40,459 nucleotides of DNA from Cytophagales bacterium (lineage in GTDB: Bacteria; Bacteroidota; Bacteroidia; Cytophagales; JAHDFW01), in NCBI GenBank assembly GCA_020627945.1, contig JAHDFW010000012.1, positions 1 through 40,459 of the forward strand, in the 5' to 3' direction. The notes beneath the pieces were generated by a model. The model saw only the letters and a list, made by a program, of their open reading frames with translations. It ran no database searches and was not told the origin of the DNA. Below, one piece after another: positions 24,361 to 33,054 of the stretch; position 1 is the first letter of the stretch; the number at the start of each line of letters is the position of its first letter. The translations under genes and the position numbers were made by a program.

Positions 24361-24406
24361 AAACCTGAAATTATACCAAGGTTGAACTATATTTTCAGGT
24401 TTTTGT
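24361..24406 (+). terminator. Terminator after the kinase/RluA operon
   Basis: A 10-bp stem, AAACCTGAAA (24361-24370) with TTTCAGGTTT (24393-24402), with a 22-nt loop and a T-rich tail. A small ACCAA/TTGGT hairpin precedes it at 24331-24342. Confidence 0.65.
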
Positions 24407-24441
24407 ATTAAATTCGAAAATTAAGGAGTGTAAAAGAAAGT

Positions 24442-24951
24442 ATGGAACCACTGAAGGCCTATTGTATTCAAAATCTAAAACAAATAGAAGAGTTGCTAAA
24501 TACTCTCAATAAGGAACAATACAATACAGCTGTTGAGTCCCTTTCAAATTCCACTATTGGTCAACATACAAGACACATTTTAGAGTTCTATAGCTGTTTA
24601 GTTTGTAATTCGGACCAAACAATTAGTTACGACAATCGTAAACGTGACCTAAATCTAGAAACTATGCCAAATATGGCATTGGAAACCATTGCCACACTTT
24701 GTGAGCAAATCTGTGAATTAAATGATAGTCGTATCAATCTAGCTGGTGACTACTGTGAGGATAATGGCGTTTGCGTAAGCGTTGAAACCACCGTATTCCG
24801 TGAGTTAGCCTACTGCCTAGAACATAGCATTCATCATCAGGCATTAATAAAAGTTGGCCTTTTTGAAATGGGTATCAAACACAAGGTGAATTCTAACTTT
24901 GGTATTGCTCCTGCTACTATCAGACATCAAAAAAATTGCGTTAACGCATAA
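24442..24951 (+). CDS. DinB/YfiT superfamily metal-binding four-helix protein
   Basis: A 169-aa cytosolic protein. Conserved His in helix one to two (IGQHTRHILEF, His42 and His45) and helix four (LEHSIHHQALIK, His128, His131 and His132) resemble the three-His divalent metal site of DinB-fold proteins, which often transfer or handle thiols such as bacillithiol. No thiol partner is visible here. It has seven other Cys, unusually many for a small cytosolic protein. It stands alone between the two-component operon and the dehydrogenase gene. The function is not known. Confidence 0.78.
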   Translation: MEPLKAYCIQNLKQIEELLNTLNKEQYNTAVESLSNSTIGQHTRHILEFYSCLVCNSDQTISYDNRKRDLNLETMPNMALETIATLCEQICELNDSRINLAGDYCEDNGVCVSVETTVFRELAYCLEHSIHHQALIKVGLFEMGIKHKVNSNFGIAPATIRHQKNCVNA

Positions 24952-25037
24952 TTCCTGCTGATACAATTGATCCTTGACAACTCTTGTTCTTATTTACATA
25001 GGAATTAAGATTCTTATTCGTATTCAGTTTTTTTAAA

Positions 25038-25045
25038 TACCTTTG
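25038..25045 (+). promoter_or_regulatory. -7 promoter element TACCTTTG
   Basis: A perfect TAnnTTTG on the plus strand, 33 bp before the dehydrogenase ATG (25079), in a region free of genes. Confidence 0.55.
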
Positions 25046-25078
25046 CAGCCAAATTGAAAAACCCAAAAGAATAGAACA

Positions 25079-26302
25079 ATGGCTGAGTTTAAAATTGGTG
25101 TAATCCGAGAAGGTAAAGTTCCTCCAGATAAGCGTGTTCCACTTACTCCTTTAGAGTGTGTAGAAGTACAAGAGAAATTTTCTAATGCAAATCTTGTGGT
25201 TCAACCAAGTCAAATTCGTACTTATAAAGATAGCGAATACTCAGACTTAGGTCTTACCATGCAGGAAGACTTAAACGACTGTGATATTCTTGTTGGTGTA
25301 AAAGAAGTTCCTTTGGAAATGTTGATTCCAAACAAAACATATTTCTTCTTTTCTCACACAACTAAAGAACAGCCATATAATCAAAAGTTACTAAGAACAG
25401 TCTTAGATAAGAATATTCGTCTGGTTGATTGGGAAAACCTTGTAAATCCAAGAGGAAGCCGTGTGATTGCATTTGGTCGCTATGCTGGTATAGTTGGAGC
25501 ATACAACGGAGTACTTACCTATGGTAAAAAGCATGATTTATTTCACCTAAAACCTGCAAATGAGTGTTTCGACATGGAAGAAATGCAAGGTGAATATGCA
25601 AAAGTTAAACTACCTAACATTAAGATTGTTCTTACTGGAGGGGGAAGAGTGAGCAAAGGTGCTATGGAAGTACTTGATGGAATGGGAATCCGTAAAGTAA
25701 GTGTTGAAGAATACTTAAACGAGTCTTTCGATGAAGCGGTATATTGTCAGATCGGAGTGCAAGATTATAACAAACGTAAAGACGGTGCCGATTTTGATAA
25801 GAAAGAGTTCTATTCAGACCCTTCTGGATATGAGTCTAATTTTAAAAGGTTCAGTCAGATTAGTGACATGCTAGTTGCTGGTGCGTTTTGGGATCACCAT
25901 GCACCAAAATTATTCTCTAAAGAGGAAGCTGGTGCAAGTGACTTTAAAATTAATGTAGTTGCCGATATTACTATGGACATTGACGGGTCAGTTGGAACAA
26001 CACAAAGACCTGCTACAATACCAGAGCCTAATTACGATTTTGTTCGTGGAACTGCAGAACTTGTAGAGCCATTTTCTAACCCTAATCATATCACAGTAAT
26101 GGCGGTTGACAACTTACCTTGTGAACTTCCACGCGATGCTTCAAGAGATTTTGGAAGAGAGTTAATCGACAATGTTCTTCCGAATTTATTAGGAGAAGAT
26201 CCTCACAACATGATTGGAGATGCTGCTATCACTACCCTAGAAGGAACGCTAACTGAAAAGTATAGCTACCTTCAGGATTACGCGGACGGTAAAAAGGCTT
26301 AA
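25079..26302 (+). CDS. NAD-dependent dehydrogenase, alanine dehydrogenase/saccharopine dehydrogenase-like
   Basis: A 407-aa enzyme. The N-terminal half (residues 5-135) matches the AlaDh/PNT N-terminal domain (IGVIREGKVPPDKRVPLTP with the conserved Arg/Pro set; later YFFFSHTTKEQPYN). A Rossmann half begins near residue 180 with IKIVLTGGGRVSKGAMEVL. This combination is found in Bacteroidota proteins labelled saccharopine dehydrogenase-like or NAD(P)-dependent oxidoreductase. FFSHTTKEQPYN is the substrate-side motif of lysine-forming saccharopine dehydrogenases. The role (lysine or another amino acid) is not decided. A promoter element at 25038 precedes it. The mutY gene starts 23 bp downstream. 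Confidence 0.82.
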   Translation: MAEFKIGVIREGKVPPDKRVPLTPLECVEVQEKFSNANLVVQPSQIRTYKDSEYSDLGLTMQEDLNDCDILVGVKEVPLEMLIPNKTYFFFSHTTKEQPYNQKLLRTVLDKNIRLVDWENLVNPRGSRVIAFGRYAGIVGAYNGVLTYGKKHDLFHLKPANECFDMEEMQGEYAKVKLPNIKIVLTGGGRVSKGAMEVLDGMGIRKVSVEEYLNESFDEAVYCQIGVQDYNKRKDGADFDKKEFYSDPSGYESNFKRFSQISDMLVAGAFWDHHAPKLFSKEEAGASDFKINVVADITMDIDGSVGTTQRPATIPEPNYDFVRGTAELVEPFSNPNHITVMAVDNLPCELPRDASRDFGRELIDNVLPNLLGEDPHNMIGDAAITTLEGTLTEKYSYLQDYADGKKA

Positions 26303-26325
26303 TTCGATCAAAAGAATCAAACACG

Positions 26326-27408
26326 TTGGACGACGAACCCCAGAATATTCACAAAAAAGACTTCTCCAAAATCATTGTTGATTGGTACGAAGCTAATAAA
26401 CGTGATTTACCATGGCGTGAAACCAAAGATCCTTTCAAAATCTGGTTGTCTGAAATAATTCTTCAACAAACCAGAGTAAATCAGGGCATGCCTTATTACG
26501 AGAAGTTCGTAGAAGCGTACTCCACGGTCATAGAGCTAGCAAATGACGAGGAATCCAATGTTTTACGTCTTTGGCAGGGATTAGGATACTATTCTAGAGC
26601 CCGCAATTTGCATGCAGCTGCCAAATATGTAGCTAATGAGCTTAACGGCGAGTTTCCAAATACATATGAAAGCTTGCTCAAACTAAAGGGCGTTGGTAGT
26701 TACACCGCTGCTGCAATTGCTTCTTTTGCGTTTAATGAGAAAGTTGCTCCCGTAGATGGCAATGTAATTCGTGTACTTTCTCGTGTTTTCGGAATCACTG
26801 AAGATGTTTCCAAAGGAAGTACTCTTAAAAAAATCAATCAACTAGCAAATGAATTAGTAGTTGAGGAAGAAAATGCCCAAAGTTACAACCAAGGGATGAT
26901 GGAGTTTGGAGCTATGCAATGCGTTCCAAAAAGTCCTAAATGTGAGACATGCCCAATTGCTCAATATTGTTATGCATTAAGACACAATAAAATTGATCAG
27001 CTACCACGAAAGGATAAAAAGATTAAAAAAAGAAACCGATTCTTCAATTATATAGTATTTGAACATAAGGACAAATTTTATCTCCGTCCACGTACTGGAA
27101 AGGACATCTGGACAGGCTTATACGAGTTTGCTCTTATAGAATCTACCGAAGAAAAAAGTACCGAATGGATAATTGAAGAATTACAAAAAGAACTTAAAAC
27201 AGAATCTTTCAAAGTAAAGGACGATTATGTGGCGGGTAAGCATGTGCTTAGTCACCAAAACTTGTTCTCTCGCTTTATAAAAGTCGAACTCTCAGACAAA
27301 CTCTCCTCAGAGACCTTTGGAGTAGAGGCATTTAGCCTTTCTGAGATAGAACAATTACCTAAATCAATTTTGATAAATAATTACTTGGAAAAAAATATTT
27401 TTTCTTAA
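26326..27408 (+). CDS. mutY: A/G-specific adenine DNA glycosylase MutY
   Basis: A 360-aa repair enzyme that removes A paired with 8-oxoG. Catalytic residues: Glu43 (WLSEIILQQTRV) and Asp144 (VAPVDGNVIRVL). The HhH motif is LKGVGSYTAAAI. The [4Fe-4S] cluster ligands are Cys199, Cys206, Cys209 and Cys215 (C-x6-C-x2-C-x5-C). A C-terminal NUDIX-like domain (about 235-355) recognises 8-oxoG. No ATG lies near the N-terminus, so TTG at 26326 is the best start, giving LPWRETKDPFKIW at the usual place. It heads the mutY-ssb-gldE-gldD run that is conserved in Flavobacteria. Confidence 0.96.
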   Translation: MDDEPQNIHKKDFSKIIVDWYEANKRDLPWRETKDPFKIWLSEIILQQTRVNQGMPYYEKFVEAYSTVIELANDEESNVLRLWQGLGYYSRARNLHAAAKYVANELNGEFPNTYESLLKLKGVGSYTAAAIASFAFNEKVAPVDGNVIRVLSRVFGITEDVSKGSTLKKINQLANELVVEEENAQSYNQGMMEFGAMQCVPKSPKCETCPIAQYCYALRHNKIDQLPRKDKKIKKRNRFFNYIVFEHKDKFYLRPRTGKDIWTGLYEFALIESTEEKSTEWIIEELQKELKTESFKVKDDYVAGKHVLSHQNLFSRFIKVELSDKLSSETFGVEAFSLSEIEQLPKSILINNYLEKNIFS

Positions 27409-27413
27409 CTTTA
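27385..27413 (+). promoter_or_regulatory. Possible ssb promoter: TTG -33 and TAACTTTA -7
   Basis: TTGG at 27385-27388 and TAACTTTA at 27406-27413 (7 of 8 to TAnnTTTG) are 18 nt apart, at the end of mutY and about 22 bp before the ssb ATG. Confidence 0.35.
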
Positions 27414-27435
27414 TATTAACTAACTGTAAAAAATT

Positions 27436-27882
27436 ATGGCTGGAGTAAACAAAGTGATACTTGTGGGCAATTTGGGACGCGATCCTGAAATAAGAACGTT
27501 GGAGAGTGGCGTAAAAGTAGCTACATTTTCTCTTGCTACGTCCGAATCATTTAAAGATAGAGAAGGCAACCGTCAAGACAAAACTGAATGGCATAACATT
27601 GTGCTTTGGAGAGGTCTTGCAGAAATTGCTGAACGTTATCTTGCAAAAGGAAATACGATCTACGTTGAAGGAAAACTTCAAACGCGTTCTTGGGATGATA
27701 AAGACGGTAATAAAAGATACACAACCGAAATAGTAGGTCAAAACATGACTATGCTTGGAGGAAAACGCGAAGAAGGAGGAGGTTCTAGTTATGCACCTTC
27801 CCAATCATCATCTACCACTCAAGCTCCACAAGAAGCAAGTTCGATTGGAGAAGGAATGGAACCAGACGATCTTCCGTTCTAA
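27436..27882 (+). CDS. ssb: Single-stranded DNA-binding protein
   Basis: A 148-aa SSB. OB fold from [22 protein letters not shown] to about residue 105, with the aromatic DNA contacts in [19 protein letters not shown] and [17 protein letters not shown] Gly/Ser/Gln-rich flexible tail follows and ends in the acidic tip EPDDLPF, which binds replication and repair partners. It lies 27 bp after mutY and 24 bp before gldE. This ssb is the one placed beside gld genes in Flavobacterium. Confidence 0.97.
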   Translation: MAGVNKVILVGNLGRDPEIRTLESGVKVATFSLATSESFKDREGNRQDKTEWHNIVLWRGLAEIAERYLAKGNTIYVEGKLQTRSWDDKDGNKRYTTEIVGQNMTMLGGKREEGGGSSYAPSQSSSTTQAPQEASSIGEGMEPDDLPF

Positions 27883-27906
27883 TATATTAACTAAAGTTAA
27901 CGAACT

Positions 27907-29244
27907 TTGACAAACATAGATCCAGATCCTTCGGTCATTTACGGTTTATTGCTGCAAGCAAGCAATAAGCCGCTCCTAATTCCGTACATAATCGCCATTT
28001 TGGTATTGTTGTTTCTTTCGGCCCTGGTTTCAGGTTCAGAAGTGGCATACTTTTCCCTAAACAAATCAGACATTGAAAAAGAAGAGGGGAAATATACGCG
28101 TGTATTAACACTTCTCAACCAACCTAAAAGGCTCCTTGCAACAATTCTGATTCTAAACAATCTCATCAACATTGGTATTGTGACCTTGATGTCTTATACC
28201 ACGTTTATGCTATTTGGCTCGGAAGATTCGCAAACAGGTTTCATAGTTGCGGCTATCACGTTTACAACAACTTTTATCATCGTATTCTTTGGTGAAGTTT
28301 TGCCTAAAGTATATGCCAATCAGAACAATTTGATTTTCGCAAAAAGAGTATCAGCTTTTCTTACGATATTCAACATCATCTTTAAGCCCTTTTCATGGTT
28401 TTTGATTACGTTTACGAACCTCGTTGAAAACAGTTTCGATAAAAAAGGACAGACGTTTTCTAAGAAGGAATTAACAAAAGCCATCGATATTACCACCGAA
28501 GAAAACATCTCCAAAGAGGAAAAAGATATCCTTAAAGGAATTGTAAACTTCGGACAAATCAGTGCGAAACAAATCATGTGCTCTCGTATAGATGTTTCAG
28601 CATTTGATATTGAGATGGATTTTCATGAATTGATGGACCGAATCAATAAACTTGGATACTCTCGATATCCTGTTTATGAAGAGACCGTGGACAACATTAA
28701 AGGTTTGCTGTACATCAAAGACCTTCTAGCACATGTTGGGAATGATGAACATTTCAACTGGCAAGAGTTAATCCGTGACGCATTCTTTATCCCAGAAAGT
28801 AAAATGATTGATGATCTTCTTAAGGATTTTCAGCAAATGCGGATGCATATGGCCATTGTGGTTGACGAATACGGAGGAACATCAGGAATTGTAACATTGG
28901 AGGATGTAATCGAAGAAATTGTTGGTGAAATCAATGATGAATTCGACGATGAGGGTATAAATTATACTCAAATTGATGAAAAATCGTTTGTATTTGAGGG
29001 CAAGACCTTAATCCATGATTTATGTAAAATTCTGGATCTTGAAAACGAATATTTTGATGAGGTAAAAGGGGAAAGTGAATCTTTGGGAGGCCTAATGTTA
29101 GAACTTTTTTCAAAAATCCCTATTGTTGGTGACCAAATTGGTTTTCAAAATTATAAATTTACGGTTCAGGCCGTTACTACAAAGCGTGTAAAACGAATTA
29201 AAGTGGAGACGGTAGAAAAGGAATTAACAAACGATGCAGCATAA
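27907..29244 (+). CDS. gldE: Gliding motility-associated protein GldE (CNNM/CorC-like)
   Basis: A 445-aa membrane protein. The DUF21/CNNM transmembrane domain has about four membrane segments (for example PYIIAILVLLFLSALVSGSE, FIVAAITFTTTFIIVFFGEV), followed by a CBS-domain pair (about 205-330) and a C-terminal CorC/HlyC domain (EGKTLIHDLCKILDLE to QAVTTKRVKRIKVE). GldE belongs with GldD in gliding/T9SS of Flavobacterium and is related to hemolysin/Mg-Co transport proteins. No ATG lies near the N-terminus, so TTG 27907 is the likely start. It overlaps gldD by 11 bp, indicating translational coupling. Confidence 0.93.
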   Translation: MTNIDPDPSVIYGLLLQASNKPLLIPYIIAILVLLFLSALVSGSEVAYFSLNKSDIEKEEGKYTRVLTLLNQPKRLLATILILNNLINIGIVTLMSYTTFMLFGSEDSQTGFIVAAITFTTTFIIVFFGEVLPKVYANQNNLIFAKRVSAFLTIFNIIFKPFSWFLITFTNLVENSFDKKGQTFSKKELTKAIDITTEENISKEEKDILKGIVNFGQISAKQIMCSRIDVSAFDIEMDFHELMDRINKLGYSRYPVYEETVDNIKGLLYIKDLLAHVGNDEHFNWQELIRDAFFIPESKMIDDLLKDFQQMRMHMAIVVDEYGGTSGIVTLEDVIEEIVGEINDEFDDEGINYTQIDEKSFVFEGKTLIHDLCKILDLENEYFDEVKGESESLGGLMLELFSKIPIVGDQIGFQNYKFTVQAVTTKRVKRIKVETVEKELTNDAA

Positions 29245-29881
29245 TTTAACCAACATATCCAATAAAAGATCAAGCGTCTCTTACCGTTTGGTAATAGGTT
29301 TAGTTATTCTGTCCATTTTCGCAACCTCGTGCGAAACGATTTTTGTTCCTAAACCAACTGGATATCACAAAATTGAATTACCCGATCACCAATACGTACA
29401 ACTACAGGAAAAGCATCCATATACATTTCAACATTCAGTATATGCAACTGTAAGTCCACATCAATCCAGACATTCTGAACCACATTGGATTGATATTCAT
29501 TATCCAAGTTTAGGAGCAGATGTGCAGTTAACCTACAAAGTTCTTGAAGCAGATGACAAAAAGAACAAATTGAAGGAGGACATGCTTAACGAAATCACTA
29601 GTGATGCAAGAAAACTTACTAGTCAGCATAACATTAAAGCCTACTCTATTGAAGAACAGGAAATCATGAACAAAAATGGAATTAGCTCGTACATTTTTGA
29701 ATTAACTGGTGAAGTTCCTAGTCAATTTCAATTTTACGCTACAGACTCCACTCAAAACTTCTTAAGAGGTGCGTTGTATTTCAAAACAGCAACAAAAAAT
29801 GATTCACTTGCTCCCGTAATTGAATTCATAAAAGTTGATATAGCACATATGTTAAACACTCTTGATTGGGTCGAAGAATAA
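29234..29881 (+). CDS. gldD: Gliding motility lipoprotein GldD
   Basis: A 215-aa lipoprotein. Lipobox FATSC puts the lipidated Cys at residue 33. GldD features: VPKPTGYHKIELPDHQYVQL, YTFQHSVYATV, and HWIDIHYPSLGADVQLTYK. It is needed for gliding in Flavobacterium johnsoniae, where gldD lies next to gldE and ssb. Its start ATG lies inside the last codons of gldE. A lipoprotein gene follows after 3 bp. Confidence 0.94.
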   Translation: MQHNLTNISNKRSSVSYRLVIGLVILSIFATSCETIFVPKPTGYHKIELPDHQYVQLQEKHPYTFQHSVYATVSPHQSRHSEPHWIDIHYPSLGADVQLTYKVLEADDKKNKLKEDMLNEITSDARKLTSQHNIKAYSIEEQEIMNKNGISSYIFELTGEVPSQFQFYATDSTQNFLRGALYFKTATKNDSLAPVIEFIKVDIAHMLNTLDWVEE

Positions 29882-29884
29882 ATT

Positions 29885-30667
29885 TTGCTTAGAGTTTGTT
29901 TCTATATCGCAATAATTCTAGGAGGAGCACGCTTCTCTGGCTGTTCTTGCTCCAACAATAAAAAATACACCAAGGTCGATGAGGTTGTGCTCAACGAAGA
30001 TGATGAGGAAAGTGAAGATGAGTTAGAGAAGAAATACGGTAAACTCCCAACCAGCCCTAAAAAAGTAATCCTTGTAGGAAATGGTGAACATCGTTTAATT
30101 CCGATTTACAAACAGAAATATACCAAGGATGGGAAACAGACCTACATGCAAGGCACTTATTTCCATGAAACGTATCATCAAGACGACTCTTTGAATGTTT
30201 GGCACTATCATTTTATGCCAGGAATTGAGGCTGCTTATGGCTATAGTATGCACAATGTTGGGCATTACAACGTAACCACCAACGAGCGAAATAATCTTTT
30301 CGATAAACCTGTCCTCGTTAAGACAATATACTACCCAACAGACGTTGAAGATACCATCAACGGTCAAGCTGTCACCAGAGATTACTACATGATTACTCTG
30401 TACAATGAAGACTCCAACAACGACACTATTTTAAACCATCTTGATTTGAGAAAAATGCTATTATTCAACATGGATGGTAAGCAAACTGCTCAATTGATTC
30501 CTGATCAATATTCTGTAGAACGATCTCAATATGATCGGCAGATTGATCACATGTACATATATGCTCGATTGGATGAAAACAAAAACGGAACTGGAGAAAG
30601 AACAGAGCCACTGCACGTTTTCGATTTGGACCTAAAGAATCCTAAGCCTGCTAAAAGGATGTATTAA
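29885..30667 (+). CDS. Uncharacterised acidic lipoprotein following gldD
   Basis: A 260-aa protein with a short hydrophobic leader and a possible lipobox FSGC (Cys20), followed by SCSNNKK. An acidic stretch (NEDDEESEDELEKKYG) comes next. The rest, about residues 60-260, has strands such as KVILVGNGEHRLIPIYKQK, WHYHFMPGIEAAYGYSMHN and YMITLYNEDSNND, then the run RSQYDRQIDHMYIYARLDENKNGTGER written here in part only (RSQYDRQIDHMYIY). I recognise no known family. The first ATG is near residue 80, so the TTG at 29885, 3 bp after the gldD stop, is the best start. Tight spacing puts it in the same operon as gldE-gldD, so an envelope or gliding-related job is plausible but unproven. Confidence 0.7.
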   Translation: MLRVCFYIAIILGGARFSGCSCSNNKKYTKVDEVVLNEDDEESEDELEKKYGKLPTSPKKVILVGNGEHRLIPIYKQKYTKDGKQTYMQGTYFHETYHQDDSLNVWHYHFMPGIEAAYGYSMHNVGHYNVTTNERNNLFDKPVLVKTIYYPTDVEDTINGQAVTRDYYMITLYNEDSNNDTILNHLDLRKMLLFNMDGKQTAQLIPDQYSVERSQYDRQIDHMYIYARLDENKNGTGERTEPLHVFDLDLKNPKPAKRMY

Positions 30668-30734
30668 AACTCTCCCTGTGAAGAGCTACGAATACCTTTT
30701 ATAACACCGAGGTTTCAACCTAAAACCTTAACTT

Positions 30735-31829
30735 GTGGTTCTGTTGGAAACTACAATTCGTAAAATAATACACGTGGATATGGATGCATTTTATGCTTCC
30801 GTAGAACAACGTGACAATCCAGAACTACAAGGGAAACCTGTTGCAGTTGGTGGTTCTCGTGAGCGAGGAGTTGTAGCAGCTGCAAGTTACGAAGCACGGG
30901 AATATGGAGTGCGTTCGGCCATGCCTTCTATGTTAGCCGCAAAAAGATGTCCTCATATCACTTTCGTCCCTCCTCGGTTTGATGTTTACAAAGAAGTTTC
31001 ACAAGAAATTAGAGCTATCTTCCATGAATATACAGATTTGATTGAACCCTTAGCATTAGATGAAGCGTACCTAGATGTAACTTCGAACAAATCAGAATTG
31101 GTTTACGCGATGGATATAGCGGAGGAAATACGGGGAAAAATTAAGGAGCGACTTAACCTCACTGCTTCCGCAGGGGTTTCTTTTAATAAGTTTTTAGCGA
31201 AAATTGCTTCGGATGTAAAAAAGCCAGATGGTATGTATATAATCACACCTGGAATTGCAACTCAATTTATTGAACAGCTCCCAATCGAAAAGTTCTTCGG
31301 AATAGGAAAGGTTACCACCAAAAAGATGCATGACCGCGACATTTTTAACGGCAAGGATCTTAAAGGGTATAATAGAAGCACCTTGGTTCGTTGGTTTGGG
31401 AAAGCTGGATCATTCTATTACAATATGGCCCGCGGAATTGATAATCGTCCCGTTAATCCACATCGGATTCGAAAATCACTGGGTGCCGAAAGAACATACA
31501 ATCTTGATCTTACTAGCAAAGAAGCTATTTTAGAAAAGATTGAAGCAATTATTGAAGTCCTATTAAAACGATTAGAGCAGTCTGGGAAAAGTGGAAAAAC
31601 CTTAACCCTGAAAATCAAATATGCTGATTTCCAACAAATCACCAGAAGCAATACTTTGACTTCAAATTATAATGCCGAGCAAATCAAAGCAGAAAGTTTT
31701 AACTTATTAGAACTTGTTCCTAACCTTGAAAACGGAGTAAGACTAATCGGGCTACAAATCTCCAATTTTGATGATGATTCACAAGATGATAATGATTCGT
31801 TTTTAGGGCAGTTGGAGATGAAGTTTTAA
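30735..31829 (+). CDS. dinB: DNA polymerase IV (Y family)
   Basis: A 364-aa translesion polymerase. The palm has Asp15 in HVDMDAFYASVEQ and Asp109-Glu110 in LALDEAYLDVT. The fingers motif is VVAAASYEAREYGVRSAMPS. The helix-hairpin-helix thumb is in LPIEKFFGIGKVTTKKM. The C-terminal little-finger domain ends DDNDSFLGQLEMKF with no obvious clamp-binding pentapeptide but QLEMKF at the very end. No ATG precedes the DMD motif closely; GTG 30735 (or TTG 30744) is the start. It converges with the metallopeptidase-like gene, 8 bp away. Confidence 0.95.
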   Translation: MVLLETTIRKIIHVDMDAFYASVEQRDNPELQGKPVAVGGSRERGVVAAASYEAREYGVRSAMPSMLAAKRCPHITFVPPRFDVYKEVSQEIRAIFHEYTDLIEPLALDEAYLDVTSNKSELVYAMDIAEEIRGKIKERLNLTASAGVSFNKFLAKIASDVKKPDGMYIITPGIATQFIEQLPIEKFFGIGKVTTKKMHDRDIFNGKDLKGYNRSTLVRWFGKAGSFYYNMARGIDNRPVNPHRIRKSLGAERTYNLDLTSKEAILEKIEAIIEVLLKRLEQSGKSGKTLTLKIKYADFQQITRSNTLTSNYNAEQIKAESFNLLELVPNLENGVRLIGLQISNFDDDSQDDNDSFLGQLEMKF

Positions 31830-31837
31830 ACTGTTAT

Positions 31838-32587
31838 TTAATTTAAGATAATTGAGAGATATAAAAGAGCAACAGGCAAACTTACTAGCCCAAAAAAGAC
31901 TATCACAAATAACACAAATTCCCACCACTTAGGGTTTACAATCCTCGAACCATCAATAATTGGGTTTGCTCTATAACTCCAAACTTCATCAGCAACGTAA
32001 GTATCCCAATAGTTTTTTGCTCTTCTATTCGCATCCTGTTCTACCCATGATGAACTATGTAACAGTTGATTACGATAAGCGCTGATCAAACTTGGGATTC
32101 CATATTTGAATAAATATAGTGGCCCGCTTACACGACTCTGCAAAACGTGCCCGTATTCATGTTGAAATAATAAGTTTCTCGGATCAGGTTCGATCGAGTT
32201 ATCGCCTATTATGAAACGACCTAGTGCAAATGCTCCAAACCTATGTGAGAGGCGAATTAGAACAATGCCATTAACTAGTTCTATGGATCTAACATCTAAC
32301 CCAATTAGGGTAATAATACTCACCCAAAAACCTATAATGTTCTGAATGCATTCCCATGTAAATCCAGATATGATTTGTAGAAACCTTAAGGGCAAACTCA
32401 AGTTTTTATCTGGTACCCAAAGACCAAAGTACAACTTAAAAGAACCTACAAAGTGTATAAATCCTGTTCGAAATGGATCACCAAAAACTACCCCTTTAAC
32501 AAAACCAATTAAGAAAAATCCAAACAGGAGAATAAATGACTGGATACCGAATAATAATGGCGAAAAATCACTAACAACCGCCTCCAA
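31838..32587 (-). CDS. Membrane protein with HEYGH zinc-peptidase-like motif
   Basis: A 249-aa membrane protein. Hydrophobic segments lie near residues 12-35, 83-98 and 226-248. The middle has FQHEYGHVLQS with the HEXXH pattern (His143, Glu144, His147), and a possible third ligand Glu183 in SSWVEQDANRRAKNYW. This resembles metallopeptidase-type proteins often left hypothetical in Bacteroidota. No ATG occurs in the frame; TTG 32587, 5 bp after the ridA stop, is the probable start. It may be translated together with ridA. Protease activity is not shown. Confidence 0.7.
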   Translation of the reverse strand: MEAVVSDFSPLLFGIQSFILLFGFFLIGFVKGVVFGDPFRTGFIHFVGSFKLYFGLWVPDKNLSLPLRFLQIISGFTWECIQNIIGFWVSIITLIGLDVRSIELVNGIVLIRLSHRFGAFALGRFIIGDNSIEPDPRNLLFQHEYGHVLQSRVSGPLYLFKYGIPSLISAYRNQLLHSSSWVEQDANRRAKNYWDTYVADEVWSYRANPIIDGSRIVNPKWWEFVLFVIVFFGLVSLPVALLYLSIILN

Positions 32588-32592
32588 AATTA

Positions 32593-33024
32593 TTACTCAG
32601 GTAACGCTGCAATACACTTTAATTCAATCGCAATTGGAGTAGGTAGTGAACTAATCTCACATGTCGTTCTACATGGTTGATTATCCTTAAAGTACTCGGC
32701 GTAAATCTTGTTGTAGGTATGAAAATCTCTTTTCATGTTGGTTAGAAACACAGTAACATCTACTAAGTCTTCCCACTTTGCACCAGAAGATTCCAAAACG
32801 GCCCGAACATTATCAAATACAGAACGACATTGCGCTTCAAAATCAAACTCTATATAGTTCCCATTTTTATCCAGTTTCAAACCTGGTACGGCAGAATCAG
32901 AAGAATCCGATCCTGCTATTCTTGGCCCAACGCCTGATAAAAACAAGAGGTTTCCCACTTTACGGGCATGTGGATATAGCCCTACTGGCTTGGGTGCCTT
33001 AGAAGAGTTTACTGCTTCACTCAT
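32593..33024 (-). CDS. RidA/YjgF family enamine/imine deaminase-like protein
   Basis: A 143-aa protein of the RidA family, which forms trimers and hydrolyses reactive enamine/imine intermediates. Visible: VGLYPHARKVGNLLFLSGVGPR (start of the fold), DLVDVTVFLTNMKRDF, and the C-terminal motif PCRTTCEISSLPTPIAIELKCIAALPE in part (RTTCEISSLP), with the active-site Arg conserved. Cys in place of the usual Val/Val neighbours is a small departure. It shares a transcript with the HEXXH gene downstream. The exact substrate is unknown. Confidence 0.9.
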   Translation of the reverse strand: MSEAVNSSKAPKPVGLYPHARKVGNLLFLSGVGPRIAGSDSSDSAVPGLKLDKNGNYIEFDFEAQCRSVFDNVRAVLESSGAKWEDLVDVTVFLTNMKRDFHTYNKIYAEYFKDNQPCRTTCEISSLPTPIAIELKCIAALPE

Positions 33025-33054
33025 AAGTAATTTGATTTGTGTTAATCGAATTAA

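Noticed and set aside
30668-30734. GAGCTACGA-type string before dinB resembling the repeat family
   Set aside because: It shares about nine bases with the tandem unit at 2251-2270 but has no matching inverted arm, so it cannot be called a copy.
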